A stretch of 64,000 nt of DNA from Adiantum capillus-veneris (GCA_014529385.2 CM043968.1:4379001-4443000); one strand, 5' to 3'. Positions 20,250 through 31,715 are shown, counted from the stretch's first letter. Notes: generated from the letters alone by a model not told the origin. Numbers and translations: made by a program.

Positions 20250-21735
20250 TGAAACCGGCCTATGGGGCGGTAGGCTTTGGCTTTCACCTGAAATTCTTTA
20301 CTTTACTTTAGACACAAAGAAAAAGAGTACTTTGCAAAGGGAACTTGCGATGGGAATTCACACTTAAGCACACACATGGCTCGGAAGCTAGAATGCTCTG
20401 AGCAGATGCCGACAACCTGTAGGCCCCAAAATTGGTGCCCCTTACGGTATTTCTTTATTCTTTAAGAGGGTAGATTACAAAGTAGAGTCTTGGGAATTCT
20501 TTACTTGTATCCAGCTAGATACCGCCTGTTTTGGAAAAATTTCGGCAACATAACAACCCCAAAACTTGCCCGAAACCAATTCCCCTGCTGGAACTCACTT
20601 CCACCGGCATAAACCCTCTGATTCCTGCCGAAAAACTGTAAATTCAGCTCACTGAATTTACTGGGTTTTGCCCTGTTTTCAGCCCTAAACAATCCTCAAA
20701 CTGCACTCTAGCAATGGGGCACTATTCCCAAGGGTTCTAGCGTCCGTATGGCTGAAAAACAGTCAAAATACAGCGCATAATCAGCGCTGAAATTGCACCT
20801 GTACGGTGAGGTTATCACCCTCACTGGTGCCTGCTTTTAAAGTAGCAGTTAGCTACTGCTGTTCCTGCTTAAAAGAGGCTCTTGCCTCAGCACAAAAGCA
20901 TGAAACCACACAGTTGTACATCACTCAAATGAAAAGCCCTCTTGTGGGGCATCACATAACTGCACGTAGGGAAGAGAGAGAGAGGTGTGTAGTGTGCATG
21001 TCATCACTCCTAGCACCACATTGTACATAGAGTGGAAAGCATGCACTCCATAGCTCTTAACCTGTGACAGGAAGTTGCAAAATGAGCCTCCCAACTATAA
21101 ATTCAGCGCCACTTCTTCTTGCATAAGGAAAGTGCACAGAAATGTGCTACTTGGCGCGTTTACAGGCGATTTTCCATTTCGGGATTGCCGCCTAAAAATC
21201 TCCCGACTGGTTGCCCAGTTGACTTTGCGGCAGAGTTCTAAAATGTTCCCCTTGGCATTCTGGAGATAATGACACAAACAGATTTCATGGCCCAAAATAG
21301 CAGTTCCCTAATTTTTAGGAGATGCTTCCGTTGGGCTCCCACTGGTCTTCTGACCATCTATCCCCATTGGGACCGCATCCAAAAGTGCAATGTGGCCCAA
21401 CTGTCGGATACTTTCCTTTGGTGACCCCACCTTGGCTTTATGCCTTTATTGAGTTCACTTCCTAGTATCCACCAACTTGCTATGTGCGAGGGGGGACCTA
21501 GATGAGCTTGAACTGAGCCTACACATCCTCTTACTATACAAGTTCCAATGCTGACCAACTTCCCGTCTGCCGGTGAAACTACCGTTTATATTGGCCATAC
21601 AATGTTCGTCCATTTGCAACTTCAAAAAGAGGGTCTCAAAAATAAAACAAAAATCATTGAAAAGAAACCAACAACTAAGGTTAGCAGTTGCCACGTCCTC
21701 GTGACATAGTTAACAGTTGCCACGTCCTTGTGACA
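20250..21735 (-). repeat. 5' LTR of gypsy-2 (LTR B), with a duplicated outer end
   Basis: Starts TGAAACCGGCC, as does LTR A. At the outer end the segment TTAGCAGTTGCCACGTCCTC...GTGACA (ending 21706) is repeated with changes to 21735 (TTAACAGTTGCCACGTCC...TGACA). Taking 21735 as the true end gives a flank (CCTGA) similar to that of LTR A. Confidence 0.85.
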
Positions 21736-21913
21736 CCTGAGCCAACCAGAAGTCAAGAATCCTGAAGCAAAAGATAAGACATAGCAAAAGGTAGAGGTAA
21801 ACTGAGAAACTAAGTTATCTCATTAGTGAGGCGTTTCAAATACTCCCAACACCCCACCTAGAAGATACCCTCTGATGTTTTAATCTTTAGTTTGCTATCT
21901 AAGCCTTAATATT
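21736..21913 (-). other. Short flank between gypsy-2 and element E, splice-acceptor-like on minus strand
   Basis: The reverse strand shows a pyrimidine-rich run ending CTTTTGCTTCAG at about 21765, then GATTCTTGACTTCTGG up to the insertion point. It could be the far part of the S26-like gene's interrupted region, but the implied codons match nothing I recognise. Confidence 0.25.
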
Positions 21914-21987
21914 GTGTATTGGGTCTTCTGCTCATGGTAGTCATGGGGGACTGATCGCCCCCTCTTCACCATATCTTGCGTTCGTGG

Positions 21988-22044
<57 letters not shown>

Positions 22045-22070
22045 GCACACGCGCACTCACATGGCATCAG
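21914..22070 (+). repeat. Truncated 5' LTR of element E
   Basis: From GTGTATTGGGTCTTCTGCTC through a TC run (21988-22041) to CTTCCGCACACGCGCACTC, this matches the 3' part of the LTR at 30822-31200. The first roughly 230 bases of the LTR are absent. Confidence 0.75.
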
Positions 22071-23208
22071 CAGCTTCACGCTCTCCATGGGACCACGCTT
22101 CATCATCCGCATCGGGTACTCCTCCCAAGATCAGCAATAGCCAGCGCTTATGCATGCACCAGGCAAGCAATGGAAATCTGTGTTTTTCTGTCACGGGAGG
22201 ACCTCCTCAACCTGCATTTTTGCAGATTCGCCTAGCGTTTTTGCATCGAGCTACTAGCGCTCCCCTTTTTGGGACTTTTTGTCGCCGGAAAACCTGCGTT
22301 TTTGCAACCCATCTACCTGCGTTTTTGCAGCTCATCAGCGTTTTTGGGGGCATCAGCGTTTTTGCAGCAAAGGCGGCAGCGCTCAGCTTTGCTCCACCAG
22401 ATCTTGCCCACGACACACGGCCTTGCATCCGGTGCATTGCCGGTCAAATTCCTCTTCATATCTACGGATTTCATCCAGCAACACCTGCTGTTTTTTCTCT
22501 GTTTTCAGCCCACTTTGGGTTGCTACATTGATTCCACGCCCTCCCTCCACCCTCTGCACCGCCCCGGACCATGCCGGGAGCGTATGAGCAAGCTGAAAAT
22601 TGCTGGACAGCAGCATTTTCATCACCTCGCAGTTGCGTTTTTGGGTGAATAGCAGCCACATGGCTTGTGTTTTTCACAGAGGATGAAGCAACTCCTGCCA
22701 GAACACCGTCCGGTGGTGGTCCGGGCGGTCTCTCACTGACTGCTGCACTACACGGTATCTTCGACATCGGCTTGATCATCTACGGGTGTACGATCCTTGG
22801 GAGATCCATTCATCCAGCCATCATTTGGCGGTTGCGCACTCGACAAGGGGTGGTGACTTGTGGTTTGCTATGGACACACCTATGCACTCATCAGAGGAGT
22901 TCACACGAGATATGGCCATGCTCATGGCACATGGGATTCCGACATTCCCAGAGAAGACACCACCATCTTGGGTGGACAGACACTTACCACTTGACCTCGA
23001 CACATCAGATCACTTGCTTACAAAGGAGCATCTACATGGACTTAGGGAGATGATCTTGGATCTCTTCTTGGATCCCTACTTCTACAAGATGATTACGGTG
23101 TAGACAACTTGGTCTAACCACACCTCCTCTCAGAGGCCCTTCACAACGCACACTGTTGAGTCTGGCTTTCCCCTCATCTTGGATTTCCCTACCTACTGAT
23201 AGGAACAG
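22071..23208 (+). mobile_element. Element E internal region, part 1
   Basis: 22200-22640 carries repeated GCGTTTTTGCAG-like motifs. 22690-23208 encodes short frames (TPMHSSEEFTRDMAMLMAHG; VDRHLPLDL) that recur at 29320-30252, so this is a repeated element body. I recognise no protein family. It breaks off at 23208, where gypsy-2-type gag begins on the opposite strand. Confidence 0.6.
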
Positions 23209-24057
23209 AATAGTTTGCAACGTGGGCACTGCAGTAGGCATGATCGGCACATCTTGGCCATTAAAATTTTGCATCAGAGATGCAATATCTGGCTGCTGTT
23301 CAGAAAAACCAGCCATGCCAAAATGACCCTGTGGCACCCCAAACTGGCCCTAGTTGCATTGAAAACCTTGCTGCATGCCGATGCTACCATACATGGGGTT
23401 TGGCATCATGCCTTGCATACCCCCAAACATTGTTCCTGGCATGTACGGCTGACTTCCAAGCGCATAACCAGCCATACTTTGGAACACTGATCCAGCTCCG
23501 AAATACCCACGATGTACCGTGGGTGGTGGAAAAACTGGGTGCATTGCCTAGTAACCAGTTCCCTATCCATTCAAGACAGCATGCGGGCTCTGAAAGGTGG
23601 CGGGCTGAACTAGCATAACCTGTGGAATAGGCGTTCTAGCCACCTATTCAAGCACAAGAGGAACCTGTTTTGGAGCCACTGACTCCGCAACATGCGAGTG
23701 TTCCCTATCCTGCTAAGTCGCATGAAGTACTTGGGCTTGAGCCTGAACAAGCTCTGTACGCGGTGTAGGTTGAATATTTTCTTGTTGCACTGGTGGCGCT
23801 TGCAAGAACTCCATAAACCTTGGATTTTGCACCAGTTGCGAAAAGACATTCATTGCGGCAACTAACTGAGTCCTGAACGCGTCATCCTCAAGTTGCCCAA
23901 TCATAAAGCCTTGTACTACTGGAGGGACATTCACATCAACAAGAGGTACAGACTGACGTGGCCGTGAGCTCTCGCCAATCTCGAACACCATAGTAGTTTC
24001 CCGTCTGTCCTTCGAAGAGGAACCCTCTTCCATAATGCCCTTCCCTTTGTCGGCCAT
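23209..24057 (-). pseudogene. gypsy-2-type gag N-terminal half
   Basis: Starts MADKGKGIMEEGSSSKDR at 24057, reads PVVQGFMIGQLEDDAFRTQL and QNPRFMEFLQAPP, then frameshifts into a Gly/Met/Pro-rich segment (GYALGSQPYMPGTMFGGMQG; 23544-23350) and QGHFGMAGFSEQQPDIASLM (23337-). Truncated at 23209. It lies directly inside LTR C, in normal order. It shows what the missing N-terminal gag of gypsy-2 looked like. Confidence 0.75.
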
Positions 24058-24154
24058 AGTGTAATCCCGCGTTCATGTACTCTATGTCTTTACCCAAAAC
24101 AACCGAGGCTCACTTCTTGAGGAAAAAGTGATTGATATCCCGGCAATGGAACCT

Positions 24155-24206
24155 TGAAACTGGCATGTGGGGCGGGAGGCTTTGGCTTTCACCCGAAATT
24201 CTTTAC

Positions 24207-24255
<49 letters not shown>

Positions 24256-25432
24256 CGTGCAAAGGAAACCTGCGACAGGAATTAACACTTAAGCACACAC
24301 ACGGCTCGGAAGCTAGAATGCTCAGAGCAGACGCCGACAACCTGTAGGCCCCAAAATTAGCGCCCCTTTCAGTATTTCTTTATACTTTCAGAGGGTAAAT
24401 TACAAAGTAGAGTCTTGGAAATCCTTTACCCGTATCCAGCTAGATACGACCTGTTTGGCCAAATTTCGACAACATAACAACCCCACAACTTGCGCGAAAC
24501 CAATTCCCCTCCTGGAACTCACTTCCACTGGCATAAACCCTCTAATTCCTGCCCAAAACAGTAACGCTGTATTTACTGGTTTTTGCCCTCTTTTCAGCCC
24601 CAAACAGTCCCCTAACTGTCCTCTGCCAGTGGGGCACTATTCCCAATGGTTATGGGGTCCGTATGGCTGAAAAACAGTCAATTTACAGCACATACACAAT
24701 GCTGAAAACGCACCTGTACGGTGAGGTTATGACCCTCACTGGTGCCTACTTAGGAGTAGCAGTTAGCTACCCCTGTTCCTCCTCAAGGAGGCTCTTGCCT
24801 CAGCACAAAAGCAAGAAACCACACAGCTGTACATCAGTCAAATGAAGAGCCCTCTTGTGGGGCATCACATAACTGCACGTAGGGGGGAGAGGGAGCAGTG
24901 TGTAGTGTGCAGGGCATCACTCTTAGCACCACACTATACAAAGAGTGGAAAGAAAGCACTCCATAGCTCTTAACCTGTGACAGTTGCAAAATGAGGCCTC
25001 TCCCAGCTTAAAAATCAGCAGCCACTTCTTGATGCAAGAGGAAAGAGCACAGGAATGTGCCACTTGGCGCGTTTACAGGCATTTTCCCGTTTTGGGGTTG
25101 CCGCCTAAAAATCCCCGACTAGATGTCCAGTTGACTTCACGGCAGAGTTGTAAAGAGTTTCCCTGGTCATACCGAAGGTAATGACGCGAACACATTTCAC
25201 GGCCCAAAATAGCAGTTCCCTATTTTTAAGAGATGCTTCCATTGGGCTCCCACTGGTCATCTGACCATCTATCCTCATTGGGACCGCATCCAAAAGTGCA
25301 ATGTGGCCCAACTGTCGGATACTTTCTTTTGGTGATCCCACCTTGACTTTATGCCTTTATTGAGTTCACTTCCTAGTATCCACCAACTTGCTAAGTGCGA
25401 CGGGGGGACCTACATGATCTTGAACTGAGCCT
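24155..25432 (-). repeat. gypsy-2-family 5' LTR (LTR C), truncated
   Basis: Begins TGAAACTGGCATGTGG, co-linear with LTRs A and B, with a CA run at 24209-24252 absent from A and B. It stops at GAACTGAGCCTA (25432), about 340 bases before the LTR end in copy A, where element G begins. Confidence 0.85.
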
Positions 25433-25435
25433 AGA

Positions 25436-26494
25436 TGTCACGTGACACATCCAACCCCATGTGTCCGTGGACAAGCTACAGCATGATCAGGGTTCAGCCA
25501 GTCCAGTCAATCTAGATTAGAAGTGATCTGGCACTTTTGTGAGTCTATTCGTAGACCGTGCATGCCCAGTCACTTAGTGTAGATGCATATCCTCTGGTTC
25601 CACACAGCATGATCATAAGCATTTCCATCAAAATCCTTCAAGAGAATTTTCCAATGCATTTAGCCTATTTTCCCTATTTTTGACATTTTCCACTTATTAT
25701 TTTTAAGTGACTTTTGTTGGAAAGTAGGTAGGGCAAATTGAGTAAGTTTGTATATAAGCAAACCTACACTAGCACTAATTGGCAGAAGAGGCAACAGGAG
25801 CCAAGCTCAGCAGGCAACTTCTCCAACAAGACCTTGGTGGACTTCCCTCCAAGCAAGACCCAGATCTAGCGTTTTCTTCATCAAGCACCATCGCCACCCA
25901 CAGCATCAGCCTGGCCAGAAGATCATCGCCATAGACCCCCATCAGCTAGCGTTTTTGGAAACCCTTGCCCTAGCATTTTGGACAACCAGCAACCTAGCGT
26001 TTTTGCAGATTTGCAACGTTTTCAGCCACAGCAATGCAGCGTTTTCAGCAATGAAAAACCTGCAAGTTCAGCCCCTAAAAAGTAGCAGATTTCAGCCCAT
26101 AGCGTTTTTGGACAGCAGATAAAAGATTGCAGATTTCAGCCCTTAGGTCGGTGTCGTCATCCTCGTCGTAGTCGTCAACATAGCCTAGACTTGCATCAGT
26201 CTCATGCATCTCCATTTGTACCAGATTGTGCAATCATAAGTAGACCACTCTCGCCGACGAGAGTGGGGCCTTCGGAGGAGGGTTTTACGTCTTTGGTGTC
26301 GTATCTATCTTCTCTCTCTATCTCTCAGTCTCATACACTTGCACGCACAGTATCCATTCACTTTGTTTGTGATCATAGCACTCTCTCATTAGGAACAGAA
26401 GGCTCTACCTTCCATAAGAACAAAAGGAACCTTGATCACAGTTCGGAGCACTCATCTTGAGCAAAGCGCAAACATTCTTCCGCTGCACCTAGCA
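25436..26494 (+). repeat. 5' LTR of element G
   Basis: TGTCACGTGACACATCC ... CTGCACCTAGCA. TATA box TATATAAG at 25751-25758, so transcription probably starts near 25785. Downstream it carries several GCGTTTTTGCAG/GCGTTTTCAGCA motifs (25949-26110). Confidence 0.88.
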
Positions 26495-26495
26495 T

Positions 26496-26507
26496 TGGTA
26501 TCAGAGC
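26496..26507 (+). promoter_or_regulatory. Primer-binding site of element G
   Basis: TGGTATCAGAGC, one base after the LTR end: the standard plant initiator tRNA-Met primer site. Confidence 0.93.
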
Positions 26508-26981
26508 ATTGACAGTGTTCTGTATCACTCAAGGAAAGAACCACAAGAATCACAAGAATTTTTTTTGCTTCTTGTGATCGCACAAACCCAAGTTTGCTTG
26601 GGCGTGTCGATTCCTAATCGTGTTTATGAAGAGTGACAGGAATCCCAAGAAAGAAGGGCTTGTCCAGCCTCCCCTTGTGTCTCTTTTCACTCATTGAGAG
26701 CGGACCGTGCACTTAGCGGCCGGCCAATCGACGTGAGGTGGGAAAAAGCAACCTTGGTGTGAGCACAAGGCCGCCAAGGGGTGCGCCCAAGGAGCAGAAC
26801 TCGGGTGAAGAGAAGATCCTTCTCAAACACAGATTGCAAGCGAAAGAAAACCCTCAAGAACCGCAAGAACCTCAAGACCCTCAAGAACCCCAAGAACCAA
26901 GACCCACAAGAACCCAAGTTCCTCGTGAACTTAAGAACCCACAAGAACCCCCCAGAACCCACAAGAACCCACGACTTCAAA

Positions 26982-27419
26982 ATGGTCATCACTCGAAGCG
27001 GAATGGATACTTCGCTTGAAGGTCATGAGCATGAGAGAGGCGAAGAAGAATTTTCCCCACCAGGAGGTTTTTTTGACCCTCCCCCTTCCCCATCTACATC
27101 AAGGATTGCACTAACTCCTATGGAGGCTTTGGACCAAATGTTTATGGAAAGGAAGTTAGAACGCGAAGCAAGACATGCAGAAAGAATGGCAAAAATGGAA
27201 CACAGACACGCAGAAAGAAGAGCAAAAAGAAAAGCAAAAATGGAGCGCAGACACCAAGAAAGAATCGCAGCCGTCGTCAAAGGAAAGAGCAACCAACACA
27301 TGAAAGAGTTCTTGCGACTCGTTTCTCAAGCTCAGGTACAAATGCAAGAGATTCGGGAAAAGAGACTCTCTCGGTCTCTTCTTCTTCAAAGCATGATTGT
27401 GAGAAGCATGATGATTTGA
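26982..27419 (+). CDS. gag-like protein of element G
   Basis: The start ATG at 26982 gives MVITRSGMDTSLEGHEHER, the MV-TRSG opening common to plant Ty3/gypsy gag proteins. A Pro-rich patch (GGFFDPPPSPSTS) and a long charged helix with repeats of RxAERxAKMExRHxER follow; it is probably a coiled coil. Upstream the same frame is open to 26781 but is repetitive (PQEPQ-type codons), so the later ATG was chosen. It ends at 27419, overlapping the next frame, which lies at -1. No zinc knuckle or capsid core is evident. Confidence 0.6.
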   Translation: MVITRSGMDTSLEGHEHERGEEEFSPPGGFFDPPPSPSTSRIALTPMEALDQMFMERKLEREARHAERMAKMEHRHAERRAKRKAKMERRHQERIAAVVKGKSNQHMKEFLRLVSQAQVQMQEIREKRLSRSLLLQSMIVRSMMI

Positions 27420-28237
27420 ATGACAATGATAAGCATGATGATTTGGATGATAATGATGAGCATGATGATTTGCATGATCAAGATGTGATTTCTCACGAGC
27501 ATGATGATTTGCATGACCAAGATGTGATTTCTCACAAGCATGATGAGTTACATGAAGATGATGTAATTGTTCACAAGGATGATGTGTTAGTGGATGCTTT
27601 TTCTAGCGAAGCTAACCTCGTTGTAGATTCGATCAATCACGAAGCACCGATCTTGGCTTTCGAGTCGAGGTCCAAAGAACCCCCACAGGACGATTCGATC
27701 ATTCAGGAAGCACCGATCTTGGCTCTCGAGCCTAGGTTCAAAGAACCCTCACAGGAAGTATTATGTGTTCGCATGATTGATACGCACGCATAGTACGAGT
27801 GCTTCATTCATGATCGTTTCCTATATTTTAGTCAGCGTCTCTATGTGATCCCTTTTACTAGGCATGACATATTGTACGTTGATCACGTTTCACTCATGGA
27901 TGAGCACGAATGTATGCGGATTTTTCATGAAAAGCTGACAAGTATGCATTCAAGGAAGTCACATTCCATGTCTCTTCCTTGGCACGCCACAATCATAGAA
28001 CGAGCACAAGAAAGTATGAGCATCAAGCATGGGCATTTCCGTTGTGAATTGCCACAATTGATTGATTTAGATCCGAAAGACACTATTCGATCTCATTGTT
28101 TGCGTGTGTGTGGTGAACGGTTTGGCACTCCGTCTATTTGTTCATCTACATTGCATGCACAGTCTTTGAGGAAGACAAGATTTTTTCTACTCACTTTACA
28201 TGGAATAGGTATATTCATGGTTCTGTGTTGGAAATGA
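27356..28237 (+). pseudogene. Asp/His-rich repeat protein of element G, with in-frame TAG
   Basis: Overlaps the gag frame by about 60 bases in the -1 frame. It encodes KHDDLNDND-type 9-residue units, then three 13-residue units (27458-27574) of pattern EHDDLHDQDVISH, then two copies of a repeat around NHEAPILAFESR/QEAPILALEPR. TAG at 27791-27793 interrupts it. The same frame continues to 28237 (YVDHVSLMDEHECMRIF; HFRCELPQLIDLDPKD). I do not recognise the protein. The stop may be a CAG-to-TAG decay; the -1 overlap may be real frameshifting or an indel. Confidence 0.5.
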
Positions 28238-28512
28238 TTTCAGGAGTTTTCAGCCATGGAGATTCTTGAAGAAGAAAGAAGCATGACTCTAGACGAAGTT
28301 GAAGCATGGAAGGAGCCACAGAAGACTTTGGGTCGCTTTCGGCGCGGCCCAAAGAAGCAAGAGTTGCAGACCTTTATGAAGTTCAAGAATCGCACGACCC
28401 GCACATTAGAGTGGGCTGGCGAAGAGTCCCTTCCAGGATTCCGGATGCTATTGGCGATCTCCCTCGACGCCATACAGTTCGGTACGAGTACCTCACTTTG
28501 AAACGGAGGAGA

Positions 28513-29314
28513 TGTCACGTGACACATCCAACCCTATGTGTCCGTGGACAAGCTATAGCATGATCAGGGTTCAGTCAGCAATCAGTCTAAATTGGAAGTG
28601 ATCTGGCACTTTTGTGAGTCTATTCGTAGACCGTGCATGCCTAGTCACTTAGTGTAGATGCATATCCTCTGTTTGCACACAGCATGATCATAAGCATTCC
28701 CATCAGAATCCATCAAAATCCTTCAAGAGAATTTTCCAGTGTATTTAGCCTATTTTATTATTTTTGACATTTTTCACTTATTATTTTTTAAGTGACTTTT
28801 GTTGGAAAGGTAGGGCAAATTGAGTAAGTTTGTATATAAGCAAACCTAGACTAGACGTTGGCTCAGCAGGCAACTTCTCCAACAAGACCTTGGTGGACTT
28901 CCCTCCAAGCAAGACCCAGATCTAGCATTTTCTTCATCAAGCACCATCGCCACCCACAGCATCAGCCTGGTGTTTCTCCATCAGAAGATCATCGCCACAG
29001 ACCCCACTAGCTAGTGTTTTTGGAAACCCTTGCCCTAGCGTTTTGGAGAACCAACAACCTAGAGTTTTTTACAGATACATCAACCTAGCGTTTTTGCAGA
29101 TTTGCAGCGTTTTCAGCCACAGCAATGCAGCATTTTCAGCAGTGAAGAACCTGCAAGTTGAGCCCCTAAAAAGTAGCAGATTTCAGCCCATAGCGTTTTT
29201 GGACAGCAATAAAAAGATTGCAGATTTCAGATCTTAGGTCGGTGTCGTCATCCTCGTCGTAGTCGTCAACATAGCCTAGACTTGCATCAGTCTCATGCAT
29301 CTCCATTCGTACTG
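28513..29314 (+). repeat. 3' LTR of element G, truncated
   Basis: TGTCACGTGACACATCC..., co-linear with the 5' LTR, TATA at 28833-28840. Identity stops at about 29314 (TCTCATGCATCTCCATTCGT), some 270 bases before the LTR end, at the junction with element E. Confidence 0.85.
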
Positions 29315-30821
29315 CCAAGACACCATCCGATGGTGGTCCATGCGGTCTCTCAGTGACTTGCAGTACACGGTATCTTCGACATCGGCTTGATCATCTGCGG
29401 GCGTACGATCCTTGGGAGATCCATTCATTCCAACCATCATTCGGCGGTTGCGCACTCCAGAGGGGGTGGTGACTTGTGGTTTGCGATGGACACACCTATG
29501 CACTCATCAAGGAGTTCACACGAGATATGGCCATGCTCATGGCATATGGGATTTCGACAATTCCCAAAGAAGACACCACCATCTTTGGTGGATAGACACT
29601 TACCACTTGACCTCTACACGTTAGATCACTTGCTTACACAGGAGCATCTACATGGACTTAGGAAGAGGATCTCGGATCTCTTCTTGGACAGGTTCATTGC
29701 TTGGAACTACAGACTGGAGTGCGACTTCAGTTCTTTGGACTCTCTAGGAGAGTTTACCCGCGAGATGCAAGAAATCAAGCATCTCGCAACTACATCCGGA
29801 GTCACCTAGAGCTTGGCTTGGATAATAGTGCAGTTGCTCTTCTACACTCCTGATCATTTGGATTGCCACCTTCAGAGTTGCTTCCACTCACCCTCAGTAA
29901 CCTTACAATAGACTTATCCCCCGACCTGGGCAGTAGGCCACTCCCAGTTCATTCACATTGAGAGCGACACCGAGATGCGGTTTGGTGGTGTTGTTGGCAC
30001 AAATTCTCTTTTGGTTCACATCGGAGGATTGGAGGCAGGAGATACAGGTAAGACGGCACAGACAGATTGGTATGGCCTTTCCTCTTCTCAGAGGATCTTC
30101 ACAGCGCAGACTTCTCAGTTTGGCTTCCATACTTCTACACGATGATCACGGTGCAAACAGCTTGGTCTGACCACACCTCTTCCCAGAGGCCCTTCACAAC
30201 GCAGATTGTTGAGTCTAGCTTTCCCCTCATCTTGGATTACCCTACCTACTGACAGGACACCATCCGGTGGTGGTCCGTGCGGTCTCCCGGTGACTGTTGC
30301 AGCTTACGGTAGCTTCTACAATGCATACTATTTAGTATGGCTTTCCTTGTTTTGGAGGACGTTTACGACGCAGATTGCTACATCTGGCCTTCCTGGAGTT
30401 TTACACAGCTTAGCCACCTAGCCACACTGGGTTACAAGTTCATGCATTGACAGGCTTCCGATCATTCTCATGAAAGTTCCTGGGCTTTCCCATTTCCTCC
30501 AGACGGTTTGATTACAGACACCACAGATCCTATTGGGCAGGACACTTGCAAGTCTATCGGCATTACGACAAGTAGTTGTTTTCACACTCAGTTCAGGACC
30601 GTCATGCAGTACCTTCACACTACATTAGCGGAGTATCACAGTTTGCTACACTGCTCGTGAGATGACACTTTACCATGGAGATCTCTCGCAGGGTAGGACA
30701 CCCCAGACAGCTTCTACACTCATGGAGTATCCTTAAATGGACATGGCAGCAGACATCTTTATCATTTGCCTCACATCTTCGGCTTCATGCGGTTTGTTCA
30801 GCATCAAGTGCTAAGAGGGAG
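29315..30821 (+). mobile_element. Element E internal region, part 2
   Basis: 29320-29685 and 30120-30252 match 22690-23208 in order. The intervening 430 or so bases (with FSSLDSLGEFTREMQEIKH) are absent from the other copy. A second start of the CACCATCCGGTGGTGGTCC block occurs at 30248. The region ends in the purine tract TAAGAGGGAG (30812-30821). Protein family unknown. Confidence 0.6.
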
Positions 30822-31128
30822 TGTTAGACTTACACCACTCTGCTGCTTCACAAGTCTAGGGCATGCATGTACGGCTAGTGTGCCTCCGAGCTGGCCACTC
30901 TTTGCATATGCATTTAGGCTGCACTGTCTGACCGCCCACCTTTGTCCGAGCGCCCTCATATTTCATATATTTCTTGTTGGGCTTTGCCCTACCTCCGCTT
31001 GGGCACCTATATATGGGGCCAAGGGGGTACCCACTTCCACACTATCAGGTTATCGTGTATTGGGTCTTCTGCTCGTGGTAGTCATGGGGAGCTGATCGCC
31101 CCCTCTTCACCATATCTTGCGTTTGTGG

Positions 31129-31187
<59 letters not shown>

Positions 31188-31200
31188 GCACACGCGCACT
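30822..31200 (+). repeat. 3' LTR of element E
   Basis: TGTTAGACTTACACCACT directly after the purine tract. TATA-like TATATAT at 31008-31014. A TC run at 31129-31184, then TTCCGCACACGCGCACTC. Its right half matches 21914-22070. The exact end is uncertain because the two copies diverge after CGCACTC. Confidence 0.72.
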
Positions 31201-31654
31201 CTCACAAGGAGGGTACCAAATGGACCGTCACCGGCAAAGGACTACCCGACTAGCATTCTAAAACGCTATCGGCAAGGCACCATGGAGGGGGGGTATCTCT
31301 GGTCGTCGTCGTCTCCAAGCAAATGGGGGAGGGGAGGTTCTCATCGCCAAGGCACAGCAGCCAATGCGTTTAAAAACAGTGAACACACATACAAAACGCT
31401 AGCCATTGGGGGGGAGGGGATTTCCGGCAGTACGCGAGCAGGGCAAGGGTGTTGGAGGCGGTAAAGGGGCATAACGCCCAACGTTTTAAAAATGTTGTGG
31501 GTTGAAAGAGGAAAAGGGGGGGGGCGGGGGGGTTGTGGCAGTGACGCCGGTGACAAGGGAGAGCTTCCTCTCTACTCGCTTCTTGTTCTCACGGGGCTGC
31601 TCCTCCACGCCAAGGTACTTCAAGCACCGAGCTACACCAAGAGCTCTGATATTA

Positions 31655-31678
31655 TGTGAAAGTCGGCGATGCGGAAGC

Positions 31679-31715
<37 letters not shown>

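Larger units (their letters stand above)
11313..21735 (-). mobile_element. gypsy-2: chromodomain Ty3/gypsy element with both LTRs and a chimeric gag
   Basis: Two related LTRs (11313-12768 and 20250-21735) enclose, in minus direction, gag, protease, RT, RNase H, integrase and chromodomain. A purine tract precedes the 3' LTR (reverse of 12769-12780). The flanking pentamers CCAGA and CCTGA match at 4 of 5 positions and may be the target duplication. All Pol domains carry stops or frameshifts. Between about 17020 and 20066 the sequence belongs to another family (F), so the element is also a chimera. Same strand as the S26-like exons, beside which it sits. Confidence 0.88.
25436..29314 (+). mobile_element. 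Element G: small non-autonomous LTR retrotransposon with gag only
   Basis: 5' LTR (25436-26494), perfect Met PBS (26496-26507), about 2 kb of internal sequence with a gag-like frame and an acidic repeat frame, purine tract AAACGGAGGAGA (28501-28512), and a 3' LTR (from 28513) cut at about 29314. No protease, RT, RNase H or integrase motif is visible in any frame, so it must borrow enzymes. It abuts the truncated LTR C on the left and element E on the right. Confidence 0.82.

Noticed and set aside
22061-22661. Three overlapping frames of 100-156 codons in element E
   Set aside because: All arise from GCGTTTTTGCAG-type repeats (FAFLQ-like codons). No frame is preferred and no family matches.
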